This document shows, piece by piece, positions 46,639 to 55,221 of a stretch of 64,000 nt of DNA; position 1 is the first letter of the stretch; each line of letters starts with the position of its first letter. Location: positions 1-64,000 of the forward strand of contig NZ_JAHUWH010000019.1 in assembly GCF_019219095.1 (NCBI RefSeq), read 5' to 3'. Position numbers and translations under genes: made by a program. The notes under the pieces are model-generated. The model was not told where the DNA came from. It did no database searches and worked only from the letters and a program-made list of their open reading frames with translations. This stretch comes from Acidovorax sp. sic0104. Lineage in GTDB: Bacteria > Pseudomonadota > Gammaproteobacteria > Burkholderiales > Burkholderiaceae_C.

Positions 46639-48623
46639 AGCGGGCTGCTCCTGCCGTTGATCTGGCGGGCCTGCTGGCCGCGCTCGACCCTTGCGCCGAC
46701 CTGGCGCACCGGCACCTGTGGCTGATCCATCTGCTCGAATGGGTCCGCGGCAAGCGGGACTCCATTCCTGCGGCCGTGGGCCGGGTGCAGCTGTTTCTGG
46801 ACGCCGTCGAAACGCGCCCCGACGTGCAGCAGCGGCTGCAGGCCTGGTGGGCCACCCTGGTGGACCAGGTGGACATCACCACGCTGCTGGCCGACTTCGG
46901 CTTTGCGCCGCGCACGGCGCTGGTCAGCGAGATCGGCCACCGCCTGCGCATCAAGCTGCTGCCCGGGAGCCCCGAGACCATCGACGCGTCCGAGCTCTTC
47001 ATGCTGGCCCTGCCGAGCGAGTTCGATGCCCAGTGGCTCGCCGCGCTTGACGAGTCGCAGCTCGCCCGCCTGGTGGCGCTGCTGGCAGACCCGGCGGCCA
47101 GCACCGGCCCCTCGCGCTGGCACAAGGCGCTGCTGGACGCCATCACCTATTGCGCGGGCCAGATCCTTTCCACCGGCTTCGCGCCCGAATTGCGCCTGCG
47201 CATGAGCGAGTCAGCGCGCGACGCGCAGCCCTTTCATGCGCTGATCCGCGACGTGGAGAGCCTGCGTGTGGAAGTGCTGCACGCGCTGCGCACGCCCGAT
47301 CGCCTGAACGAGGCCGCCCAGCGCCTGCGCGAGCGCCTGGAGGCCTGCCGCGCGGCAGCGGCCACCGTCTACACGCACTTCGAGGACAACGGCATTTCGG
47401 TAGGCCTGGTGTTTCGCCTGCGGCAGCTGCGCGAGCGCATCCTGCGGGTGCGCGATCTGATCGACTGCCTGCTGTCTCCCACCCCGCCAGCCACCGCCGC
47501 GCGCCTGTTGTCGCGCCTGGTGATGGTGGGCCAGGAGCGGAGGAGCCTGCGCGCGCTGCTGGCCTCCAACTCTTCCCTGCTGGCCGCCAAGGTGGCCGAG
47601 CGCAGCGCCGAGACCGGCGAGCACTACATCACCCGCAACGCCGCCGACTACCGCGCCATGGTCGCCAAGGCCGCGGGCGGCGGCGCGCTGATGTCCGTCA
47701 CCACGCTGGTGAAGTTCGGGCTGCACGCTCTGGCGCTGTCGGCCTTCTGGGGCGGCTTCATCGCGGGGGTGAACTACGCCATCACCTTCGTGCTGATCCA
47801 GCTGCTGCACCTCACGGTGGCCACCAAGCAGCCCGCCATGACCGCGCCCGCCATGGCCGCCAAGCTCAAGGAGCTGGGCGCGAGCGGTGCCATCGAATCG
47901 TTCGTGGACGAGATCACGCACCTGGTGCGCTCGCAGGTCGCTGCCGTGCTGGGCAACGTGCTGGTGGTGTTCCCGGCCGTGCTGCTGCTGGCCACCGCCA
48001 TCGCGCTGGCCACGGGCGCGCCGGCCATCAGCGAGAAGGAGGCGCACCATGTGCTGGCCTCGCTGCACCTGCTGGGCCCGTCGCTGTTCTTCGCCGCGTT
48101 CACCGGCGTGCTGCTGTTCGCATCCAGCATCATCGCGGGCTGGACGGAGAACTGGTTCGTGCTCAGTCGCCTGGACTCGGCACTGCACTACAACCCGCGC
48201 ATCACGCGCTGGCTGGGCGCCGAGCGTGCCGCGCGCTGGGCGCGCTTCCTGCGCGAGAACCTCTCGGGCTTTGCGGCCAACATCTCGCTGGGGTTCATGC
48301 TCGGGCTCGTCCCGGCATTCGCAGGGTTTTTTGGACTGGGCCTGGACGTGCGCCATGTCACACTGTCCACGGGCCAGGTGGCTGCGGCCAGCGCAACGCT
48401 CGGGATCGGCGTTCTTCACGCGCCGGCCTTCTGGTGGGCGGTGGCATCGCTGCCGCTGCTGGGCGCGCTCAATGTGACGGTGAGTTTCTACCTCGCGTTC
48501 AGCCTGGCGCTGCGGGCGCAGAACGTGAGCGGCGTCGACCGCTCGCACATCTACCGCGCGATCCGCGCGCGCCTTCGCACCGCGCCCCTGAGCTTTTTTC
48601 TGCCTGCGCGCCGTACAGCCTGA
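46635..48623 (+). CDS. Gcr-type site-specific recombinase family membrane protein
   Basis: 662 residues of the family annotated as site-specific recombinase (gonococcal Gcr type). The N-terminal 400 residues are helical and soluble; the C-terminal half holds several transmembrane segments (LVVFPAVLLLATAIALATG; LFFAAFTGVLLFASSIIAGW; SLGFMLGLVPAFAGFFGLGL). That architecture makes a membrane function more likely than DNA recombination. The best start is TTG 46635, coupled to the apaG stop; the open frame further left is antisense-like overlap with apaG. Confidence 0.82.
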   Translation: MKRAAPAVDLAGLLAALDPCADLAHRHLWLIHLLEWVRGKRDSIPAAVGRVQLFLDAVETRPDVQQRLQAWWATLVDQVDITTLLADFGFAPRTALVSEIGHRLRIKLLPGSPETIDASELFMLALPSEFDAQWLAALDESQLARLVALLADPAASTGPSRWHKALLDAITYCAGQILSTGFAPELRLRMSESARDAQPFHALIRDVESLRVEVLHALRTPDRLNEAAQRLRERLEACRAAAATVYTHFEDNGISVGLVFRLRQLRERILRVRDLIDCLLSPTPPATAARLLSRLVMVGQERRSLRALLASNSSLLAAKVAERSAETGEHYITRNAADYRAMVAKAAGGGALMSVTTLVKFGLHALALSAFWGGFIAGVNYAITFVLIQLLHLTVATKQPAMTAPAMAAKLKELGASGAIESFVDEITHLVRSQVAAVLGNVLVVFPAVLLLATAIALATGAPAISEKEAHHVLASLHLLGPSLFFAAFTGVLLFASSIIAGWTENWFVLSRLDSALHYNPRITRWLGAERAARWARFLRENLSGFAANISLGFMLGLVPAFAGFFGLGLDVRHVTLSTGQVAAASATLGIGVLHAPAFWWAVASLPLLGALNVTVSFYLAFSLALRAQNVSGVDRSHIYRAIRARLRTAPLSFFLPARRTA

Positions 48624-48794
48624 ACACAGACAGGCTGGGGGGCGTCGGCAAGCCCCGCCCCTGTCCTACATGGCCAGGATGTTTCGGCCTGTAAATTCAG
48701 GCAGCGACAGTTGCGCCCCTCGCCGTAGGGATGTGCGCACCTGCTTCATCACTCCCGGTGGGGTCCGTCCCCGCCTGACGCAGAGGTTCCAGAC

Positions 48795-50051
48795 ATGAAT
48801 GAAATCCTGACCTTCTGGGCGCAGTGGCTGCGCCCCTCGGCCGGGTTGCCCACGGTCCAGTGGTCACTGCTTCTGGCAGTGGCGGCCATGGCAGGCTATC
48901 TCACCCAGCGCCACACCGGCCTGCCCAAGGTGCTGGGCTACTCGCTCGTGGGCACAGCGGCGGGCCTGGCGGGCTTCAGCGGCGCCGTGTGGCCGCTGCA
49001 GGGCATCGGCTTGTTCCTGCTGGAGCTCGGTATCGCCATCGTGCTGTTCGAGTGCGGCGGGCGCATTCCGCTGCGGTGGTTCCGCCACAACCCGATGGTG
49101 CTGGTGCAGAGCGTTGCGGAATCAGTGTTTACCTACTTCGCGGTGTACTGGGTGCTGGTGTGGCTCAACCTGCCCACGCAGGTGGCCGGGCCGCTGGCCC
49201 TGGTGGCGCTGGCCGCCTCGCCTGCCGTGCTGACCCGCGTGGTCGCCGACACCCGCGCCGCCGGCCCGGTGACGGAGCGCGCCATCGTGCTGACGACGCT
49301 CTCCACGCTGTACGCGCTGACGCTGGGCAGTGCCAAGGCCGAACTCATCAACCGCCAGGGCCTGACGCTTCTGGAGACCATGTCGCCCGTCGTGGTGGTG
49401 CTGGGGGTTTCCATCGTGGTGGCCGCCGTGCTGGCGCTGGTGTTGCGCATGGCCCTGCGCGTGATGAGCCCCACGAGCGAGAACACTTCCATGCTGTTCC
49501 TGGCCCTCGTGGCCGCCGGGACCGCGGTGGCTGCTCACATGGGCGGCTCGGCGCCGCTGGCCGCGCTGCTGGGCGGCATGCTGCTCAAGCAGCTCAACCC
49601 CCGGCCCTGGGCCTGGCCACGCCAGTTGGGCAATGCCTCGTCGCTGCTCACCATGCTGATGTTCGTGCTGGTCTCCACCGTGGCCGCTCAGGCCGACTGG
49701 AGCGCCCCGGTGGCGGGCGTGGTGCTGGCGCTGATCGCCGTGCGCCTGGTGGCCAAGGCCTCGGGCGTGGCGCTGGGCAACGTGGGCAGCGGCGCCAGTT
49801 GGAAGCAGGCGCTGTGGGTGGGCTGCGCGATGACGCCGATGTCCTCCATCGCGCTGCTCATCGCCTCGCAGTTCGTTCTGGCTTCGCCCTCCACCGGCCA
49901 CGTGATCGCTGGCGTCGCCCTGCCCGCCATCCTGCTGATGGAAGTGCTGGGCGCCGTGATCGCCACCGTGGCCATCTACCGTGCAGGCGAAAGCTCCAAG
50001 CCCTGGGCAACCCTGACAGCACGCAGCCAAAACGGAGAGTCGCAATCGTGA
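48795..50051 (+). CDS. Cation:proton antiporter, CPA2/Kef-like
   Basis: 418 residues with about 12 hydrophobic helices, e.g. [35 protein letters not shown] and [20 protein letters not shown]. The LFECGG and [14 protein letters not shown] segments match the Na+/H+ exchanger fold of the CPA2 family. No RCK/TrkA-N domain follows, so it is a transport-only version. The ion is not predictable. Its TGA overlaps the GTG of the next gene. Confidence 0.83.
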   Translation: MNEILTFWAQWLRPSAGLPTVQWSLLLAVAAMAGYLTQRHTGLPKVLGYSLVGTAAGLAGFSGAVWPLQGIGLFLLELGIAIVLFECGGRIPLRWFRHNPMVLVQSVAESVFTYFAVYWVLVWLNLPTQVAGPLALVALAASPAVLTRVVADTRAAGPVTERAIVLTTLSTLYALTLGSAKAELINRQGLTLLETMSPVVVVLGVSIVVAAVLALVLRMALRVMSPTSENTSMLFLALVAAGTAVAAHMGGSAPLAALLGGMLLKQLNPRPWAWPRQLGNASSLLTMLMFVLVSTVAAQADWSAPVAGVVLALIAVRLVAKASGVALGNVGSGASWKQALWVGCAMTPMSSIALLIASQFVLASPSTGHVIAGVALPAILLMEVLGAVIATVAIYRAGESSKPWATLTARSQNGESQS

Positions 50052-51172
50052 GCTTAGAAGCCTTCAACCATTCCGAACCGCTGACCCTGGGTGTCGAGCT
50101 GGAACTGCAACTCGTCAACACCAACGACTACGACCTCGCGCCCTACGCCGAGGACATGCTGCGCCTCATGCACAAGACCCCGCTGCCCGGCAGCGTGGTG
50201 CCCGAGATGACCAACAGCATGATCGAGATCTCCACCGGCATCTGCCATTCGAGCAGCGAGGTGCTGGGTCAGCTCACGCCGATACGCGATGCTCTGGTCA
50301 AGAGCGCTGACAAGCTCAATATCGCCGTGGTGGGCGGCGGCACGCACCCCTTCCAGCAGTGGCACGAGCGGCGCATCTACGACAAGCCCCGCTTTCGCGA
50401 GCTGTCCGAGCTGTACGGCTACCTGTCCAAGCAGTTCACCATCTTCGGCCAGCACGTGCACATCGGCTGCCCGGATGCCAACGCCGCCCTGCTCATGCTG
50501 CACCGCATGTCGCGCTACATCCCGCATTTCATCGCCCTGTCGGCATCAAGCCCCTACGTGCAGGGTCAGGACACGGCGTTCGACTCCGCGCGCCTGAACT
50601 CGGTGTTCGCCTTCCCGCTCTCGGGCCGCGCGCCGCTGGCGCTCACCTGGGAAGACTTCACTGCCTACTTCGACAAGATGACGCGCACCGGCGTCGTCAA
50701 GAGCATGAAGGACTTCTACTGGGACATCCGGCCCAAGCCCGAGTTCGGCACCATCGAGATCCGCGTGTTCGACACGCCGCTGACCATCGAGCGCGCCGCG
50801 GCGCTCGCAGGCTACGTGCAGTCGCTCGGTGCCTGGTTCCTGGCAGACCAGCCGTTCATGCCCGCCGAGGACGACTACCTGGTCTACACGTACAACCGCT
50901 TCCAGGCCTGCCGCTTCGGCATGGACGCGGTCTATGTGGACCCGTCCACGGGCGACCACATGCCGCTGCGCGAGCACATCCTCAAGACCATGGACAAGAT
51001 CGCGAGCCACGCGGCCATGCAGGGCTCGGCCAGCGCCATGCACATGCTGCGCACCGAGGTGGAAGCCAGCCAGAACGATGCGCGCTGGCTGCGCGAGCGC
51101 CAGCGCGAAGAGCAGTTGCTGGCCGAGGTCAGCCGCCAGGCCGCGCAGCGCTTTCGCGGCACGCTCGCCTGA
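50048..51172 (+). CDS. YbdK-family carboxylate-amine ligase
   Basis: 374 residues of the glutamate-cysteine ligase type 2 superfamily, ATP-dependent amide-bond formation. Motifs: [75 protein letters not shown]. The GTG at 50048 overlaps the antiporter stop (GTGA), and the frame to its left is a shadow of the antiporter gene. The natural substrate in this branch is often unknown, so a role in glutathione synthesis is not assumed. Confidence 0.9.
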   Translation: MSLEAFNHSEPLTLGVELELQLVNTNDYDLAPYAEDMLRLMHKTPLPGSVVPEMTNSMIEISTGICHSSSEVLGQLTPIRDALVKSADKLNIAVVGGGTHPFQQWHERRIYDKPRFRELSELYGYLSKQFTIFGQHVHIGCPDANAALLMLHRMSRYIPHFIALSASSPYVQGQDTAFDSARLNSVFAFPLSGRAPLALTWEDFTAYFDKMTRTGVVKSMKDFYWDIRPKPEFGTIEIRVFDTPLTIERAAALAGYVQSLGAWFLADQPFMPAEDDYLVYTYNRFQACRFGMDAVYVDPSTGDHMPLREHILKTMDKIASHAAMQGSASAMHMLRTEVEASQNDARWLRERQREEQLLAEVSRQAAQRFRGTLA

Positions 51173-51276
51173 GCGTCCTGCGGCACGTCACGCCGGCAAC
51201 ACCGGCCGACGCGCCAGCGCGTGACGCCGCCGTAGCCCCGGTCCCGCGCGGGCAGCGCCACCGTTACCATTGCCCG

Positions 51277-51423
51277 ATGCGCGACATCCGCCTTGAAGAC
51301 CTGCACCCGTTTGCCCGCGTGGCCGAACTGGGGTCACGCTCTGCCACTGCGCCCGAGCGCTCGGCCCTCATGGGCTGGATGCCTTTCGCACATCCTTTGA
51401 CCATCGACGGACGCCATGGGTGA
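51277..51423 (+). pseudogene. Probable remnant of a LysR-type regulator N-terminus
   Basis: MRDIRLEDLHPFARVAELGS closely follows the usual opening of LysR regulators (MxxLRLxDLxLFLRVAELGS), but after about 25 residues the sequence diverges and stops at 51423, overlapping the thiL start. This is a decayed leftover in the gap between the YbdK gene and thiL. Confidence 0.45.
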
Positions 51424-52399
51424 GTTCGACCTGATCGCCCGGTACTTCACGCGCTCCGTGCGCCCCGATGGCGCTGCAGTGCTGGGCGTGGGCGACGACT
51501 GCGCGCTGCTCGCGCCCGCCCCCGGCATGCAATTGGCCATCTCCAGCGACATGCTGGTGGAGGGCCGCCACTTCTTCGCCGACGTGGACCCCGAGGCGCT
51601 GGGCCACAAGGCGCTGGCGGTGAACCTGTCGGACCTGGCGGCCTGCGGCGCACGGCCGCTGGCCTTCACCCTGGCGCTGTCGCTGCCGCGCGTGGACGAA
51701 CCGTGGCTGGCCGGCTTCGCGCGCGGGATGTGGCGGCTGGCCGATGCGCACGGCTGCGAGCTGGTGGGCGGCGACACCACGCAGGGCCCGCTCAACATCT
51801 GCATCACCGTGTTCGGCGAAGTGCCCCCTGGCCGGGCCCTGCTGCGCAGCGGCGCGCGGCCCGGCGACGACCTCTACGTGAGCGGCACGCTGGGCGATGC
51901 ACGGCTGGCGCTGGAGGCGCTGCTGGGCCGCATCACGCTGCCCGCCGAGGTACTGGCCCACGCCCGCCAGCGGCTGGAGCGCCCCACGCCGCGCGTCGCC
52001 CTTGGCTTGCAGCTGCGCGGCATTGCCAGCAGCGCCATGGACCTGAGCGACGGGCTGGTGGGCGATGTGTCGCACATCCTCAAGGCGTCGGGCGCGGGGG
52101 CGGTGATCAATGCAGAAATTGCTATTAGTTTGATAGCTGCCAGCGCTTATTCATGTAGCGCCAGCGGCACATTGGATGCCGAACTGGCGCGCCGCTGCAC
52201 CTTGTCGGGCGGCGACGACTACGAACTGGCCTTCACGGCACCGCCCGGGCAGCGCGCTGCGGTGGCGGCGGCCGCCGCCGCCAGCGGCACTGCGGTGACG
52301 CGCATCGGCACGGTGGTGGCCGAGCCCGGCCTGGCGCTGGTCGATGGCAGCGGCCAGCCGCTGGCCAACCGGTATGCCTCGTTCGACCACTTTCAGTGA
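51416..52399 (+). CDS. thiL: Thiamine-monophosphate kinase
   Basis: 327 residues, normal length for ThiL, which makes thiamine pyrophosphate. Motifs: MGEFDLIARYF, GVGDDCALL (nucleotide/Mg), SSDMLVEGRHF, NLSDLAACGARP, VGGDTTQGPL, SSAMDLSDGLVGD and LSGGDDYELAF. Unusual point: bases 52115-52167, encoding EIAISLIAASAYSCSASG, are a copy of the interspersed repeat, translated in frame in a loop after the ASGAGAVIN segment. pgpA, often its neighbour, lies 10 kb downstream. Confidence 0.95.
   Translation: MGEFDLIARYFTRSVRPDGAAVLGVGDDCALLAPAPGMQLAISSDMLVEGRHFFADVDPEALGHKALAVNLSDLAACGARPLAFTLALSLPRVDEPWLAGFARGMWRLADAHGCELVGGDTTQGPLNICITVFGEVPPGRALLRSGARPGDDLYVSGTLGDARLALEALLGRITLPAEVLAHARQRLERPTPRVALGLQLRGIASSAMDLSDGLVGDVSHILKASGAGAVINAEIAISLIAASAYSCSASGTLDAELARRCTLSGGDDYELAFTAPPGQRAAVAAAAAASGTAVTRIGTVVAEPGLALVDGSGQPLANRYASFDHFQ
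52115..52167. repeat. Comamonadaceae-type interspersed repeat inside thiL
   Basis: AAATTGCTATTAGTTTGATA, then GCTGCCAGCGCTTATTCATG and TAGCGCCAGCGGC: an AT-rich core plus GC arms typical of repeats I recall as intergenic in Comamonadaceae. Here the frame passes through it without a stop. Composition contrasts sharply with the flanking thiL codons. Confidence 0.75.
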
Positions 52400-52558
52400 G
52401 GCTTGGCAGGGGGCCGCGGAGCGCGGCATCCAGGCCCTGCCCAAAAATTATTTTCACGACCCATGAATCCTTTGCGGAATCCGCCGGCTCTTGGTGGTGA
52501 GGTGCGCAACGGGTGCGCCTCGCTGTCCATCCACCCAGATTCCCAGGAGCTTTTCACC

Positions 52559-52762
52559 ATGCTGTACCGCAAGAACATCACCCGCCCCGAAAGCCTGCTG
52601 CGCATCGTCGGCGGCATCGCCCTCGTCGCCGTCGGCCTGTGGTGGCAAGGCGCATCGCCCATGGGCCTGGTGCTCGTGGCATCGGGCGTGGGCAGCGTGC
52701 TCAGCGGCGCTTTCGGCTACTGCCCCGCCTGCGCGCTGGTCGGGCGCAAGCCGGTGGAGTGA
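52559..52762 (+). CDS. DUF2892 small inner-membrane protein
   Basis: 67 residues: LYRKNITRPESLLRIVGGIA opens the DUF2892 signature, two membrane helices follow, and the end FGYCPACALVGRKPVE matches the family's GxCPLYxLLG motif. Function unknown, often next to sulphur-transfer or redox genes. CAGGAG lies just upstream of the ATG. First gene of the segment separating thiL from pgpA. Confidence 0.8.
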   Translation: MLYRKNITRPESLLRIVGGIALVAVGLWWQGASPMGLVLVASGVGSVLSGAFGYCPACALVGRKPVE

Positions 52763-52793
52763 TGCGGCGACACCTCAGACACCACAGCCTGCC

Positions 52794-53342
52794 ATGAGCA
52801 CCGCCAACCCGCCCCGCACGCTCGCCCAGCTGCTGCCCGCCGCCCGCGACGGCGACGCGCAGGCCATGGAACAGCTGCTGGCCCTGGCGCGCCCCGACAT
52901 CCGCCGCTACGCGCTGCGCCACTGCGCGGCCACCACGGCCACCGACGACGTGGTGCAGGAGGCGCTGATCATCGTGTACCGCCGCGTGGGCGCGCTGCGC
53001 GAGGTGGCTGCCTTCGGCGGCTGGGTGGTGCGCATCGTGCAGCGGCTGTGCATGCGGCCCATGCTGGCCTGGCTCAAGGGTGAGCCGCTGGCGCAGGTCG
53101 AAGACCACCTGGCCTGGTCGCACAGGCCCGACCACGAACTGCGCCACGACCTGGCCCTGGCCATCGACTCGCTGCCGCCCATCTACCGCGATGCGCTCCT
53201 GATGCGCGACTTCGAGGAGCTGACCATCGAGGAGATGGCCACGCGCCTGGGCACCACGCGCGAGGCCGCCAAGAGCCGTCTGCACCGCGCCAGGGCCCTC
53301 GTGCGGGAGTACCTGCAGCCGTCGGCGCCGGCCCCGGGCTGA
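52794..53342 (+). CDS. ECF-type RNA polymerase sigma factor
   Basis: 182 residues with region 2 (ARPDIRRYALRHCAATTATD, DVVQEALIIVYRRVGAL) and region 4 (LPPIYRDALLMRDFEELTIE, EMATRLGTTREAAKSRLHRA). The start at 52794 is 31 bp after the DUF2892 stop. No anti-sigma gene with a zinc motif follows; the next gene is an unrelated small protein, so its control is unclear. Confidence 0.88.
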   Translation: MSTANPPRTLAQLLPAARDGDAQAMEQLLALARPDIRRYALRHCAATTATDDVVQEALIIVYRRVGALREVAAFGGWVVRIVQRLCMRPMLAWLKGEPLAQVEDHLAWSHRPDHELRHDLALAIDSLPPIYRDALLMRDFEELTIEEMATRLGTTREAAKSRLHRARALVREYLQPSAPAPG

Positions 53343-53451
53343 GCCGCGCCCCGGCCCGCACTGCAGACAGTCGGGCCGACTGCGCATTAGTTCACGCAGC
53401 GCGCCGCGTGCCTGTGGGCGGCCGGTGCAACAAGGTGCAACATCGCGGCCC

Positions 53452-53805
53452 ATGGCTTATACCTACCTGTTCTTCCAGCCTGCGCGCCTGCCGCTGTCCA
53501 CCGACGAACTCTCGCCCGACACGGTGCTGGTGCTGCGCGACATCGACCACATCAAGGCCTCGCTCGCGCAGATGGTGCCGGGCCTGGAATGGGCCCTGCC
53601 CACCTGGGGCCACGCCACGGTGCTGGGCCACGGGGTGGAATTCCACCTGCCCGACGATGTGTCCGAAGGGCCCCTCGCCATGCACTGCTCGCTGCGCACC
53701 GACTACACGGCGTGGGTGCAGGTGCTGTGCGACACCCTGGGCTGGCTGGCGTTCGATGAACGGCCGATGTGCCTGCAGCCGCACGGCCCGGCCTTTCCGG
53801 CCTGA
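53452..53805 (+). CDS. Hypothetical protein, 117 residues
   Basis: Soluble, acidic protein beginning MAYTYLFFQPARLPLSTDEL, with LEWALPTWGHATVLGHGVEF and WVQVLCDTLGWLAFDERP. Composition and codon use are typical of the region, so it is very likely coding, but I recognise no family. It converges with the dctP gene (21 bp between stops). Confidence 0.6.
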   Translation: MAYTYLFFQPARLPLSTDELSPDTVLVLRDIDHIKASLAQMVPGLEWALPTWGHATVLGHGVEFHLPDDVSEGPLAMHCSLRTDYTAWVQVLCDTLGWLAFDERPMCLQPHGPAFPA

Positions 53806-53826
53806 GCGTTCGCGCCAGCGCACCGC

Positions 53827-54801
53827 CTACTTGGCGATGATGGTCAGCAGCTCCTCCCGCGTGGTGGGGTCGGTCATGTACTTGGTGTAGAGCGGCGCCA
53901 TGCGCCGCACGAAGGGCGAGACGTCCTTCACGCGCACGAACTGCGCGCCCTGCCTGGCGGTGGTCTCCAGCGCCTGGGCCACGCGCTTGTTCCACAACTC
54001 GCGCATCAGCAGGGCCGACTGCGCACCCGCGTCGGCAAATGCCTTGCGGTCCTCGGCCGAGAGCTTGGCCCACAGCGCCGTGGACACGACCAGTGCCTCG
54101 GGCGAGATCACATGGTTGGTCACATACACGCTCTTGGCCAGCCGGTAGTGGCCGGTGGACTCGTACGAGGGCATGTTGTTCTCGGCGCAGTCGATGGCCC
54201 CCTTCTCGAAGCCGCCCAGCACCTCCTTGAAGGGCAGCGCCACGGGCTTGGCGTCAAGCAGCTTGACCATTTCGATGTAGATCTCGGACTGCTGCACGCG
54301 GATGGACGCACCCGCCAGGTCGCGGATGGTGGCCGGCGCGCGGTTGGCACAGTAGAACGAGCGCCCGCCGCCGTCATACCAGCCCAGCACCACGAAGCCG
54401 GCCGACTGCAGGTTGGCGGCAAAGCGCTGGCCCAGGGCCCCGTCCAGGTGGCGGAACATGTGGGCCGAGTCGGTGAAGAGGAAGGGCAGGTTCAGCACCT
54501 TGATGCCGGGCACCGCATCGGACAGCGGGCCCGAGCTGAACTCGGCGATGTCGATCTCGCCGCTCTTGAGCATCTGCACCGCCTTGGGTTGATCGCCCAA
54601 AGTAGCGTTGGAAAAAACCTCGATCTGGTAGCGGCCCTGCGTGGCCTTGCCCACCTGCTGCGCGAAGCTCTTCATGGCCTCGGTGACGGGGTAGCCGTCG
54701 GGGTGGATGTTCCATGCGCGCAGCTTGGTCTGCCCCCATGCCGCGCCCCCGCACAGCAATGCTGCCGCCACCAGACACCCGGCTTTCAATCCCTTGTGCA
54801 T
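53827..54801 (-). CDS. TRAP transporter substrate-binding protein, DctP family
   Basis: 324 residues. A signal peptide (CLVAAALLCGGAAWG, cleavage near residue 23) exports it to the periplasm. DctP motifs: FAQQVGKATQGRYQIEVFSN, LGDQPKAVQMLKSGEIDIAE, RSFYCANRAPATIRDLAGAS and the arginine segment SIRVQQSEIY that binds a carboxylate ligand. The ATG at 54801 has GGAGGGACAGG just upstream. The small and large TRAP membrane subunits are not next to it, so it is an orphan receptor. Divergent from the pectate-lyase-like gene, which suggests an oligogalacturonide- or uronate-type ligand (inference). Confidence 0.9.
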   Translation of the reverse strand: MHKGLKAGCLVAAALLCGGAAWGQTKLRAWNIHPDGYPVTEAMKSFAQQVGKATQGRYQIEVFSNATLGDQPKAVQMLKSGEIDIAEFSSGPLSDAVPGIKVLNLPFLFTDSAHMFRHLDGALGQRFAANLQSAGFVVLGWYDGGGRSFYCANRAPATIRDLAGASIRVQQSEIYIEMVKLLDAKPVALPFKEVLGGFEKGAIDCAENNMPSYESTGHYRLAKSVYVTNHVISPEALVVSTALWAKLSAEDRKAFADAGAQSALLMRELWNKRVAQALETTARQGAQFVRVKDVSPFVRRMAPLYTKYMTDPTTREELLTIIAK

Positions 54802-54845
54802 GCCTGTCCCTCCATCCTGTTGTTGTGTGTGCATTGTTAACGTCA

Positions 54846-55121
54846 TCATCTGACGTCATACAAATAATCACAAATTTTTAGAGTGTGGATCGGGTTGCTT
54901 CGGCATGTACCGCGGCGCAGTTGAGCGCCATCGACAGGGCCATCCGCAGAACCCGAAATCTGAGATTTCATGCGGACTCCAAGGCATTTCAGCTGGGTTC
55001 CCACCGAACTCTCGCGCCCGATTCTGCAGCGGTAGCCGCCAGAGGCCGATTGGGGTTAACGCCAGTCCCAGCGCCAAATCACACGCCCAAAATCCGCGCC
55101 AAGTTGTACGACGTCATCTGT
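54846..55121. promoter_or_regulatory. Divergent promoter region with two TGACGTCA-type palindromes
   Basis: Two imperfect 18-bp palindromes on the model TTGTATGACGTCATACAA: 54846-54863 (right half TGACGTCATACAA perfect) and 55104-55121 (left half TTGTACGACGTCA nearly perfect). The first lies 45 bp from the dctP start, the second 100 bp from the lyase start. The shape suits a GntR/FadR-type regulator, which is not encoded in the window. The rest of the 420-bp gap (54802-55221) holds no gene; AAATCTGAGATTT at 54957-54969 is another small palindrome. Confidence 0.45.
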
Positions 55122-55221
55122 CATTACGCTGTACAGCCTGGGGCCGTGCCGCCTGGCTGGCAGCAGGCGCGACCGCTTCGGCCCCTTCCAGACCCCTTGC
55201 CATCCAACGAGGAGACATCCC

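Noticed and set aside
46635-48623. Gcr-type gene as evidence for a recombination system
   Set aside because: Despite the family name the protein is a multi-pass membrane protein with no integrase or resolvase motif and sits in a conserved housekeeping context.
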